Of a DNA stretch of 64,000 nucleotides, positions 53,312-60,654 are shown piece after piece. Numbering within the stretch: position 1 is the stretch's first letter; each line of letters opens with the position of its first letter. This DNA comes from an uncultured Curtobacterium sp. Lineage in GTDB: Bacteria > Actinomycetota > Actinomycetes > Actinomycetales > Microbacteriaceae. The stretch is from positions 62,001-126,000 of the forward strand of contig CAJYUW010000031.1 in assembly GCA_913778205.1 (NCBI GenBank), given 5' to 3'. The translations under genes and the position numbers were made by a program. A model generated the notes under the pieces. It ran no database searches and was not told where the DNA came from. It saw nothing but the letters and a program-made list of their open reading frames with translations.

Positions 53312-56300
53312 CTCGACGTCGCGAGGTCGTACCGAGCCACGACTTCCTGGGCCCCGTTCGGCATGTACCGCCAGATCTCTGCACCGTCACGGATGGTGAG
53401 GTCGCGTCCGAGCGCCTCCGGCGCGTACGAGCCGGAGTGCCCGGCCCAACCGTTCCCCCGGAACGGGTTCGCGCGGTCGAACGCGCTCTCCACATCGCGG
53501 AGGTCGTACTTCCCGTACTGCTTCGTCTGCATCGCGCCTCGGTAGAGCGCCTCCCGCTGGTCGGGAGTGGCCTGGTCCCAAGCGTGTCGGTCGATGCCGC
53601 TCAGGGCGTTCGCATCAGCTTGCTGGAACCAGGTTCCTGCGTCCTGGAAGACCATGTCCTTCCGGAGCACTCCGGCAGTGCTCGTCGTCTCGAACCGGAC
53701 CGCGTACATCGGGGATCGACCGGTGCCGTCGAAGTCGGTGTGGCTGTAGCCGAGCCCGAACATGCGGAACAGCGACCGCGGAGTCGCGGGCTGGCCGGTA
53801 CCGGCCCTCGAAGCCTGACCGAGTTCGGCCATGAAGCCCGACAATCCCTTGTTCGCGACGTCGAGCCAGTCATCCGGGTCTCCCGATCCGGTCTGACGGA
53901 TGATGTCGTCCGCGACGCCCTTCGGGATCAGCTTCTGGAGCACCGAATCGGTGGTCGGAGTGCCGACGGCATCCCGGATCCTGTTGATGCGTTCGATGTC
54001 ACCGCTCGTGAGGTCGGTGATGTGCTGACTGACGAGGTGTCGGAACTCCCGCGGAGAGAGCCCTTCGGCGGCGATCTGTGCGTCGAGTCGAGCCCGGTAC
54101 GCGTCGCTCTCCGCGACGACTCGCGCTTCGGGGTAGTTCGGACCGGGAGCACTGCTCGCGGCCGTCGAGGTCGTCCCTGTCGGAGAGCCGGCGTCGTGCG
54201 GCGTTCCAGCGCTCGAACCGGCGCCCGGCGCATCGCCGGGCGCTGTCGGACGCAGGTCAGTGTGGAACGAACCCGGGTGCGCCGCAACTGCGGTCACCGC
54301 AGCTGTCCCCGCCGTGGCGGCGTGCTCATCGACGTGCGGTGCCGGTGCGCCGTCACCATCGCCGTGGACGGCGGTCGAGGCGATCGTGGTCTCGGTCGTC
54401 GCTGCGCTGCGAGGTTCCGCGGCGCCGTCGGCGGCCGCCGTACGCGGCTCGGCGGCGTGGATGTCGGTGGGGGTCGGAGCCTGGACGTGGTCGAGATCAG
54501 AGCGCACGGTCGTCGCTCCGTGCGACGGCACGGACGAGTGCGACGACTCCGAGATCCCCTCGTCACGTCGAGTACCCCCGTGGTCCTGCACATCATCGGA
54601 GCCGGTGCGCTCGGTGAAGTTGGCTTCATCGTGCATCGGAGCGTTGGCGTGCGTCGACGGTGCGTCCGCGAGCGCCGGGGCGCCGGAGCGGAACGACCCC
54701 TCGGTTTGCGGCGCAGGCGCCTCCCCGTGCGGCGCCGGAGTATCGGTGTGCAGTGCGGCCTCGGGATGAGCGTCATCCGCGTGAGCGCTGCCGTGGGCCG
54801 CCGAGGCGTCGGCATGCATCGTCGGGGCGTCCGCATGCGCAGCGGCATCGGTGTGGGCCGTGCCATCGGTGTGCGCCGGAGCATCGGTGTGCGCCGGAGC
54901 GTCGCCGTGCGCACCGCCGCCGTCCTGCGCCCCCGCCTCCGCGTGCTCGACGTGCGTCACGACGTCCTCGCCGCCCGCGTGCGTCGTCGTGCCCCCTGCG
55001 TGCGCAGAGCCCGTCACCACGGGCGTCTGCGACCCGTCGACAGTCGGCCGTTCTCCTGCGTGCGTCGTCGTCGAGCTGTGCGTCCCGGTCCCGCTGACCA
55101 CGGGCGCGTCGGCGTGTGCGGTCGGAGCCGTGCCCCCGGCCGCACTGCTGTGCGGCGTCGGAGCGGTGTCACCGGCAGCGGCTGCGTGCGTGCTCGGTCG
55201 GGTGACGACGTCGACCTGGGTGGCGGACGCGGTGTCCGCTGCACTCGCCCCCGCGTCACCGGCGTGCATGTCCGTGTCGACACCGAGATCCGCCGGACCG
55301 TGCTCGGAAGCGGCACCGCTCGCGAGGTCCAGGTCGGTCCCGGTCGACCCACCGCCGGCGTGTGCGTGGTGCGCCTCGACGGCACCGTGGCCTCCGTCGA
55401 ACGCCGCACCACCGACGGTGCCGAACACGAGGGACTGGATGACGTTGAAGTCCTGACCGTTGACCTTCGCGGTCACGTAGTCACCGCCGACGCCGGAGGC
55501 CGCGCCCGTCACGGCACCGCGTCCGGTCGAGACCGCGACGTGCGTGAACGTCGAACGTGTCGCCGCGGCTTCGCGTCCGGTCCGGCCGACGAGCCCCAGC
55601 CCGCCACCGATGGTGCCACCGACGGCACCGCCGAGCAGCGCGCCCTGCCAGCCCTCGGAGAACGACTTGCCCTCGACGAGGATGTTGCTGAAGCCCTGCG
55701 ACACCACACCGGTCGCCATGCCCTTGAACGTCTCGCCGGCGATGCGCGCGAACTTCGAGCCGCGTCCGACCGCCTGGAACAGCCGGACACCGTTCTCGAT
55801 GGCCTCGCGGGGGATGCGCGACAGCGAGATGAGCCGCTGGATGACCTCGGCGATGCGGACGACGAAGCGCATCACCGTCGCCGACGTGGCGGCGGCACCG
55901 ACGATCGCGGAGGCGCCGAAGGTGAAGAAGCTCAGCGCGACGCTGACACCGACCTCGACACCCACCGCGATGGCGAGCTCCTTGACGATGTCCATGATCT
56001 CGTTGCGCGCTGTCACGGTCTGGTCGATGAGCGCGTCGAGCGCCTCCACGGCGGCACCGGCCGCGGTGGACATCTGGCCGAGCGTCGTCACGACGGACGA
56101 GCGTGCGGAGGACATCGACGCCCACTGCGGGATGTCCGAGGAACTCGCGACGGCGAGCGATGCGGCGACGCTGCTCGTGATCGACTGGAGCTGGTCGTCG
56201 TAGGCCCGCCAGGCGCTGACGGCCGTGCCCATCTTGGCGGTGTCGGCGAGCGGGAGGTGGAGACCCATCGAGGCGAGGGCCTCCTCGACCCAGCCCTGGA

Positions 56301-56694
56301 ACTCGCCGAGCGCGCCGGGCCACCCCTCGCCCATCGCGGTCGGGACGGAGGTGTCGAGGCTGACCTCGTGCGTCGGAACGGAGATGCCACCGTCGCTGTC
56401 CTGCAGGGCACCGGCGAGCTCGGCACGCTTGTAGGCCTGGCCGGTCGCGCCCATGATCGAGTCGAACGCTGCGAGTGCCGTGGCGACGCCCTCGCTCGCC
56501 TCGCCGGCCTGCTTCGCGATGCTGTCGTAGGAGTCGATCCACTCCTTCGACGCCTCGTCCGGACCGGCCATCCCGCCTGACCCGGAGAGCACGCTCTGGA
56601 GCGATGTCCACGCCGTCGCGAGGTCGTGCGAGGCGGTCGCCATGTCGTTGCCGTCGCGGGCGATGCCGAAGGCGTCGAGCCGTACGTCACTCAT
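53293..56694 (-). CDS. Type VII-secreted polymorphic effector with C-terminal toxin-like domain
   Basis: A 1133-residue protein. Residues 1-230 form helical hairpins of an ESX/LXG-like leader (ATASHDLATAWTSLQ; DALIDQTVTARNEIMDIV). Residues 240-430 have hydrophobic and Gly-rich segments (GVSVALSFFTFGASAIVGAA; ALLGGAVGGTIGGGLGLVG). Residues 440-850 are an unstructured Ala/His/Thr/Asp linker with repeats of AHTDAP. The C-terminal domain (860-1133) has R1000 in YAVRFETT, G1080/G1082 in FRGNGW and E1106 in GAEIWRY. The Arg...Gly...Glu order is reminiscent of ADP-ribosyltransferase folds, but that is speculation. Secretion by the adjacent EccC is inferred. Confidence 0.78.
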   Translation of the reverse strand: MSDVRLDAFGIARDGNDMATASHDLATAWTSLQSVLSGSGGMAGPDEASKEWIDSYDSIAKQAGEASEGVATALAAFDSIMGATGQAYKRAELAGALQDSDGGISVPTHEVSLDTSVPTAMGEGWPGALGEFQGWVEEALASMGLHLPLADTAKMGTAVSAWRAYDDQLQSITSSVAASLAVASSSDIPQWASMSSARSSVVTTLGQMSTAAGAAVEALDALIDQTVTARNEIMDIVKELAIAVGVEVGVSVALSFFTFGASAIVGAAATSATVMRFVVRIAEVIQRLISLSRIPREAIENGVRLFQAVGRGSKFARIAGETFKGMATGVVSQGFSNILVEGKSFSEGWQGALLGGAVGGTIGGGLGLVGRTGREAAATRSTFTHVAVSTGRGAVTGAASGVGGDYVTAKVNGQDFNVIQSLVFGTVGGAAFDGGHGAVEAHHAHAGGGSTGTDLDLASGAASEHGPADLGVDTDMHAGDAGASAADTASATQVDVVTRPSTHAAAAGDTAPTPHSSAAGGTAPTAHADAPVVSGTGTHSSTTTHAGERPTVDGSQTPVVTGSAHAGGTTTHAGGEDVVTHVEHAEAGAQDGGGAHGDAPAHTDAPAHTDGTAHTDAAAHADAPTMHADASAAHGSAHADDAHPEAALHTDTPAPHGEAPAPQTEGSFRSGAPALADAPSTHANAPMHDEANFTERTGSDDVQDHGGTRRDEGISESSHSSVPSHGATTVRSDLDHVQAPTPTDIHAAEPRTAAADGAAEPRSAATTETTIASTAVHGDGDGAPAPHVDEHAATAGTAAVTAVAAHPGSFHTDLRPTAPGDAPGAGSSAGTPHDAGSPTGTTSTAASSAPGPNYPEARVVAESDAYRARLDAQIAAEGLSPREFRHLVSQHITDLTSGDIERINRIRDAVGTPTTDSVLQKLIPKGVADDIIRQTGSGDPDDWLDVANKGLSGFMAELGQASRAGTGQPATPRSLFRMFGLGYSHTDFDGTGRSPMYAVRFETTSTAGVLRKDMVFQDAGTWFQQADANALSGIDRHAWDQATPDQREALYRGAMQTKQYGKYDLRDVESAFDRANPFRGNGWAGHSGSYAPEALGRDLTIRDGAEIWRYMPNGAQEVVARYDLATSRWKVLP

Positions 56695-56725
56695 GCGGTG
56701 GGGTCCCCTCGTCCGTCGCCGCGGG

Positions 56726-57034
56726 TCATGCGAGCTGCGCGCTGAAGTCGGTCCAAGCCGTGTTGAGCGCGTCGATGGTCTGCTGGTACGCCTGGAGCAC
56801 GAGCTGCGAGTGCTTGGTCAGGCCGTCGGCTGCCTCGGCGAGCGTCGTCGCCTGCGCCGACCACTGCTGGAAGGTGGCCTGGAACGACGCCATCGCCGCG
56901 CCCTGCCACTCGGCCGGGAGCACGGCCGCGAAGGACTGCGCACCCTGCTGGAGCAGGAGGCAGTACTCGTGCAGCTGGGTCATGGACTGCACCAGCTGGG
57001 TGAGGGTGGCGATGTCGGCCTGCTGCTCACTCAT
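56726..57034 (-). CDS. WXG100 protein (EsxB-like)
   Basis: A 102-residue helical hairpin with the W-x-G turn in EWQGAAMASFQATFQQW (residues about 44-60). No signal peptide. Proteins of this size are exported as heterodimers by type VII systems. Start ATG 57,034 overlaps the end of the previous WXG protein by 8 nt; the next gene is the effector, 31 nt away. It may be a partner or chaperone of the effector leader. Confidence 0.85.
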   Translation of the reverse strand: MSEQQADIATLTQLVQSMTQLHEYCLLLQQGAQSFAAVLPAEWQGAAMASFQATFQQWSAQATTLAEAADGLTKHSQLVLQAYQQTIDALNTAWTDFSAQLA

Positions 57035-57518
57035 CGCCGGCACCCGTCTCCAGGGTTGCGGTCGCGTCCATGGCGACGACCCGTCGGGTCCGGCGGGTCT
57101 CGTCGGCATCGCCGTTCCCGCCCGTCACCACGCCGGCGCCGACGACGTTTCCACCGCTCTGGGGTGTGGGAGAAGTCGTGGCGCCCTCGGTCCCCTCGAT
57201 GCGGCGCACCGGGACGACCTGCTTGTTCTCGAGGAAGTTGCCCGAGAGTCCGGTCTCGTTGAGCTCGTAGGAGACACCCGCTTGACGGAGTCGTTCGGCG
57301 AGGTCGCGGAGCGTCGCCGCGAGCGCCGCGGAACCGGCCTGGAAGTCGGTCCACGACTTCTGGAAGGTCGCGGCGTCCTCGCCCTTCCAGAGCACGTCGA
57401 CGACGCTCTGCACGTGCGAGTTCGTCGACCCCACCTGCGACTCGAACGTCGTGACGACGGACTGCAAGGTCTGTGCCACCTGTCCGAGCGTCTCGGTGCG
57501 GACTCGGTACTGCGCCAT
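57027..57518 (-). CDS. WXG100-like protein with C-terminal extension
   Basis: A 163-residue protein. Residues 1-100 form a WXG100 hairpin with WKG in VLWKGEDAATFQKSWTDFQ (about residues 44-62). Residues 105-163 form a polar tail (TTSPTPQSGGNVVGAG, ETRRTRRVV). The extension is not typical of EsxA/B and may be a late secretion signal or a binding segment for the effector. ATG 57,518 is the start. Confidence 0.82.
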   Translation of the reverse strand: MAQYRVRTETLGQVAQTLQSVVTTFESQVGSTNSHVQSVVDVLWKGEDAATFQKSWTDFQAGSAALAATLRDLAERLRQAGVSYELNETGLSGNFLENKQVVPVRRIEGTEGATTSPTPQSGGNVVGAGVVTGGNGDADETRRTRRVVAMDATATLETGAGDE

Positions 57519-57619
57519 GGTCTCCCCCGTGGATCGGCCGTCGTGCGACCGGTGGTGGGCCGGTCAGCGGCTGGAGCGGATGGGACCGGGCAGTCCGCGG
57601 TGGGACTGCCCGGGCCGGA

Positions 57620-57910
57620 TCAGCGGAACGTGCCCGAGATCGAGTTCTCCGACTCCTCGTACGACAGCGCTGCGCGCGAGAGCAGCTGGCTGATGCCGGC
57701 CAGCGACTCCTTCAGCTGCACGGCCGACTGGTCCCACTGCTGGTAGAGGTCCTGGAAGGACGACGACGCGGCGCCCGACCAGTCGCCACCGACGAGGCCG
57801 TCGACGAGCGACTTGAGGTTCTGCAGCTGCGACTCGATGGACTGCGAGCCGGACTGCAGCTGGTTCGAGACGCCCGAGAGCGACTCCGAAGTGACGCGGA
57901 TGTCCGCCAT
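57620..57910 (-). CDS. WXG100 protein (EsxA-like)
   Basis: A 96-residue classical WXG100 protein with WSG in DWSGAASSSFQDLYQQWDQ (about residues 44-62). ATG 57,910 follows GGAGGG. It is the first of three WXG proteins and likely has its own promoter in the gap upstream. Confidence 0.9.
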   Translation of the reverse strand: MADIRVTSESLSGVSNQLQSGSQSIESQLQNLKSLVDGLVGGDWSGAASSSFQDLYQQWDQSAVQLKESLAGISQLLSRAALSYEESENSISGTFR

Positions 57911-58039
57911 GGTTCCCTCCAAGAAACACACGTGTCCCTGGGGTCGATCATCGACCTACCCCCCGATGAGTGCCCACCCCCGTCCGGGGGCCGACCGGAG
58001 CAGCATAACCGATGCTGCACCCTGCAACGAAAGTATTCG
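57911..58039 (-). promoter_or_regulatory. Probable promoter and leader of the Esx genes
   Basis: This 129-nt gap holds, on the minus strand, a TATGCT-like -10 box (58,002-58,007) with TTGCAG about 14 nt upstream (sub-optimal spacing), then a CCCCC/GGGGG hairpin at 57,977-57,990, then the RBS. A start here would allow the abundant Esx proteins to be made independently of the EccC transcript. Confidence 0.4.
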
Positions 58040-58369
58040 TCACCAACCCGGTTGTCCGACGCATGCCCGACCGAGGAGGTCGACGCCGTGCTCGGGGTGC
58101 GTGACCGCGGTCCAGAGCGCTCGGGCGTCCTGCGCGTCGAGCGCTCGGTCGACCTCGGCGAAGAACACCGGTGCCACCGCCACCCAGCGCGCGAGACCCT
58201 CGTCGAGTGCGAGCGCCCGCGCGTCCTCGGTGATCGCCCGGAGTCGTTCGACCGCGGCGCTGACCGGCCGGAACCCGTCCGCACCCTGGGCACCGACGGC
58301 GCCGGTGAGGACCTCCATCACGGGGCCGCGGTAGCGGCTGCAGAGCTCGGCGGCGTTGACGTCGGTCAC
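58040..58369 (-). CDS. Small hypothetical protein of the type VII cluster
   Basis: A 109-residue soluble, helical, acidic protein (LCSRYRGPVMEVLTGAVG, ERLRAITEDARALALDEGLARWVAVAPVFF). No known domain. GTG 58,369 begins one nt after the stop of the membrane protein upstream on this strand, so it is co-translated with it. It might be a cytoplasmic accessory or chaperone; I do not recognise it. Confidence 0.65.
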   Translation of the reverse strand: MTDVNAAELCSRYRGPVMEVLTGAVGAQGADGFRPVSAAVERLRAITEDARALALDEGLARWVAVAPVFFAEVDRALDAQDARALWTAVTHPEHGVDLLGRACVGQPGW

Positions 58370-58370
58370 C

Positions 58371-59144
58371 TCACACCCCCGTCTTGCCGTCGAAGACCGC
58401 GATCCCCGAGTTCGTCCGGAAGAACTCGCCCTGGTCGAGCATGGTCGCCGACCGCGAGTTCGGCAGCCCGCGCCGTGTGGCGTGCGCCCGCAGCGCCCGG
58501 TCCAGCCGCTCTGCGTCGGCGTCCGAGTAGTAGACGTCGCCGATGATCTGGATCGCGCCGAAGTCCGGCGCACCGCTCCGCGCCCAGAGCTTCACCCAGC
58601 GACGGAACTGCTGCGGCCGCGCCCGCTGCCGCATCGCCGGGCCGTCCTGGAGCGCGACTGTGAGGTAGTGGTTCGCCGACCCGACCGCCTGCGTCCACCG
58701 CTCGGCGAAGCCCTTGATCCCACCGGACCGCGCGTACCGGTCGGCACGTGCCTGGTCGTACACGGTGTACACGGCGGGGATCTCGTCCCAGCGCACGAGC
58801 CCGAGCAGCGGGACGTCGACCCCGGCGTCGGAGACGGTGATGCCGCGGTCCGGGTCGCCCAGCGTCTGCGCCAGTCGGTTGCGACGGAACCGCAGGACGG
58901 CGAAGAAGTAGAAGGCGGCGACGATCGTGACGCCGTGCGCGATGATGATCGGCCCGAGACGCCCGAGCAGGCTCGTGATGACCTCGAGCGCGACGACGAC
59001 GACCACGGTGCCGATCAGGGTCAGTCGCTCACGCCGGACCACGGACGCCCAGCGCGCCGGGTCGGGCTTCACGGTCACCGGGTCGAGCCCGGTCGGCGCC
59101 CCGCTGTTCGGCACGCCCGGGTCCATCGGCTCGTTCGCGTTCAT
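58371..59144 (-). CDS. Type VII-linked membrane protein with a PH-like cytoplasmic domain (copy 2)
   Basis: A 257-residue protein with two helices (about residues 42-60 and 66-85) and a soluble domain. GITVSDAGVDVPLLGLVRWDEIPAVYTVYDQ matches GLHTPLVPLIEWSEVRAVFAVDE in the next gene upstream. The C-terminus (DADAERLDRALRAHATRRGL) also matches. Two hydrophobic helices followed by a PH-like beta fold is a common bacterial type. Role in the secretion machine not known. Confidence 0.75.
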   Translation of the reverse strand: MNANEPMDPGVPNSGAPTGLDPVTVKPDPARWASVVRRERLTLIGTVVVVVALEVITSLLGRLGPIIIAHGVTIVAAFYFFAVLRFRRNRLAQTLGDPDRGITVSDAGVDVPLLGLVRWDEIPAVYTVYDQARADRYARSGGIKGFAERWTQAVGSANHYLTVALQDGPAMRQRARPQQFRRWVKLWARSGAPDFGAIQIIGDVYYSDADAERLDRALRAHATRRGLPNSRSATMLDQGEFFRTNSGIAVFDGKTGV

Positions 59145-59216
59145 CGGATCGCAGCCCCTCGTCGTCGGAATCCGCGCAGCAGCCTACATGCGGGGGAGGA
59201 CGACGAGCGGAGCCGG

Positions 59217-60017
59217 TCAGGACGCGAACGGGTTGCCGGTGGTGCTCGTCGGCCGGTCCGGCACGACCCCGTCGACGGCCACGCCGCTGAGCAGGCTCGC
59301 GTACTCCGCGAAGTCGGATGCGCCCACCGACTCGACCGCGTGGATACCGCGGGCCTGTGCCTGCACGAGGACCGCTGCCGTGATCCGGTCCGTGTCCTGA
59401 GGCGAGAGGACCGTGTCGAGGTCCAGGACGTACTGCGCGAACGCGGGACCGTTCACGTTCGGGAAGGTGTCGAAGCCTCGCACCCAGCGCCGATCGACGA
59501 CGCGCGAGCGCAGCGCGGGAGCATCCTCGAGCAGGAACCACAGGTGGCGCGTGGCCCCGCCGTTCCCGGCAGCCCACCGTGCAGCCGTCCCCGCCGGACC
59601 CGGCCGTGCCGGACGCCGAGCAATCCGCGCCGACTCGTCCACCGCGAACACCGCACGGACCTCCGACCACTCGATGAGCGGCACGAGCGGGGTGTGGAGC
59701 CCGACGTTGGACACGCCGAGCAGCAGCCCCGGCCGGCCCCCCGCGGGACGGAGCAGGGCGAGGCGACGCCGGAGGAGCACGACCCCGAGGATCGCACCGA
59801 CGACGAAGAGCAGCGCAGCGAGGACGATCGGTCCGGTGCGGCCCCAGGCGACGGCGGCGACGAGGACAGCCGTGACGACGACCAGCAGCAGCACACCGTC
59901 GCGGAGGTTCCCCGCCGCGATGCGACGGAAGCGGTCGGCGTCGTACCGGACCTCGAAGCGTCCGTCCTGCGCGAAGAAGGTCCGCCAGCTCTCCCGCGCC
60001 GCGTCGTCCAGCGTCAC
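59217..60017 (-). CDS. Type VII-linked membrane protein with a PH-like domain (copy 1)
   Basis: A 266-residue protein. Two adjacent helices (about residues 40-82: LLLVVVTAVLVAAVAW, GPIVLAALLFVVGAILGVVLL) are followed by a soluble domain parallel to the gene at 58,371. GTG 60,017 starts the fold after an Arg/Pro-rich shadow. It lies 16 nt after the FHA stop. The two copies suggest a tandem duplication. Confidence 0.74.
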   Translation of the reverse strand: MTLDDAARESWRTFFAQDGRFEVRYDADRFRRIAAGNLRDGVLLLVVVTAVLVAAVAWGRTGPIVLAALLFVVGAILGVVLLRRRLALLRPAGGRPGLLLGVSNVGLHTPLVPLIEWSEVRAVFAVDESARIARRPARPGPAGTAARWAAGNGGATRHLWFLLEDAPALRSRVVDRRWVRGFDTFPNVNGPAFAQYVLDLDTVLSPQDTDRITAAVLVQAQARGIHAVESVGASDFAEYASLLSGVAVDGVVPDRPTSTTGNPFAS

Positions 60018-60033
60018 GATCCCACCGACCCCG

Positions 60034-60594
60034 TCACCGCACCCGCGCCCCCACCGACCCGAACCACAGCTCGTCCCCCGGCACGAGCTCGACGGCGAGC
60101 CCCTCCGGGCACCGGTCCTCCCGGTCGCCACGACGGAGCACGGTGCCGTTGCCGGACCCCCGGTCCACGATGCGCAGCCCTCCGGGACCGAACTGCAGCG
60201 CGGCGTGCACGCGCGACATCGACCGGTCCGGGTCGTCGACCGTGAACGCACGGGCACCCTCGCGGGCCGCGATGTCGGCGGGACGACGGCCGACCAGGAC
60301 CGTGCCCTCCTCGACGAGGAGCGTCTGCCCGGTGGTGAAGACCAGCTGCGGGAGGGCGCCGGACGGTGCCGGCGCGGCGGGCGCGCGTCGTGCCTCCCGG
60401 CCGGTGTCGGGAGCGGGTCCGGGACGGGCGGGCGGTGGCGGGACCGACGCGGAGGGCTGCGGCAGGACGTCCGCCGTGTCGCCGACGGCGACCGGCGTCG
60501 AGCGCCGACCACCCGTGGCGAGCTGGCCGCAGGCGAGGCAGAACATGCTGTTCGGGCGCAGCTCGGCCCCGCAGTACGAGCAGCGTGCAGCCAT
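60034..60594 (-). CDS. Zinc-ribbon and FHA-domain protein
   Basis: A 186-residue protein. A four-Cys zinc ribbon at residues 5-25 (CSYCGAELRPNSMFCLACG), a Pro/Ala-rich linker (about 35-85), and a C-terminal FHA domain (about 95-186) with VLVGRRPAD, MSRVHAALQF and DRGSGNGTVL, the phosphothreonine-binding residues. FHA proteins link Ser/Thr kinases to type VII complexes. ATG 60,594 is used; a GTG 9 nt upstream is possible. The linker contains a dispersed GCCTCC motif (60,389-60,402). Confidence 0.87.
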   Translation of the reverse strand: MAARCSYCGAELRPNSMFCLACGQLATGGRRSTPVAVGDTADVLPQPSASVPPPPARPGPAPDTGREARRAPAAPAPSGALPQLVFTTGQTLLVEEGTVLVGRRPADIAAREGARAFTVDDPDRSMSRVHAALQFGPGGLRIVDRGSGNGTVLRRGDREDRCPEGLAVELVPGDELWFGSVGARVR

Positions 60595-60654
60595 GCGGAC
60601 CACCCTACGTGGCCCGGGAGGCCCGGATCACCGCGGGCTCCCGGCCACCGTCCG

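Noticed and set aside
53437-56580. A 1047-residue plus-strand frame opposite the effector
   Set aside because: It is Arg/Val/Gly-rich complement of the effector linker with no domain. The minus-strand protein has a clear ESX-like start and conserved C-terminus.
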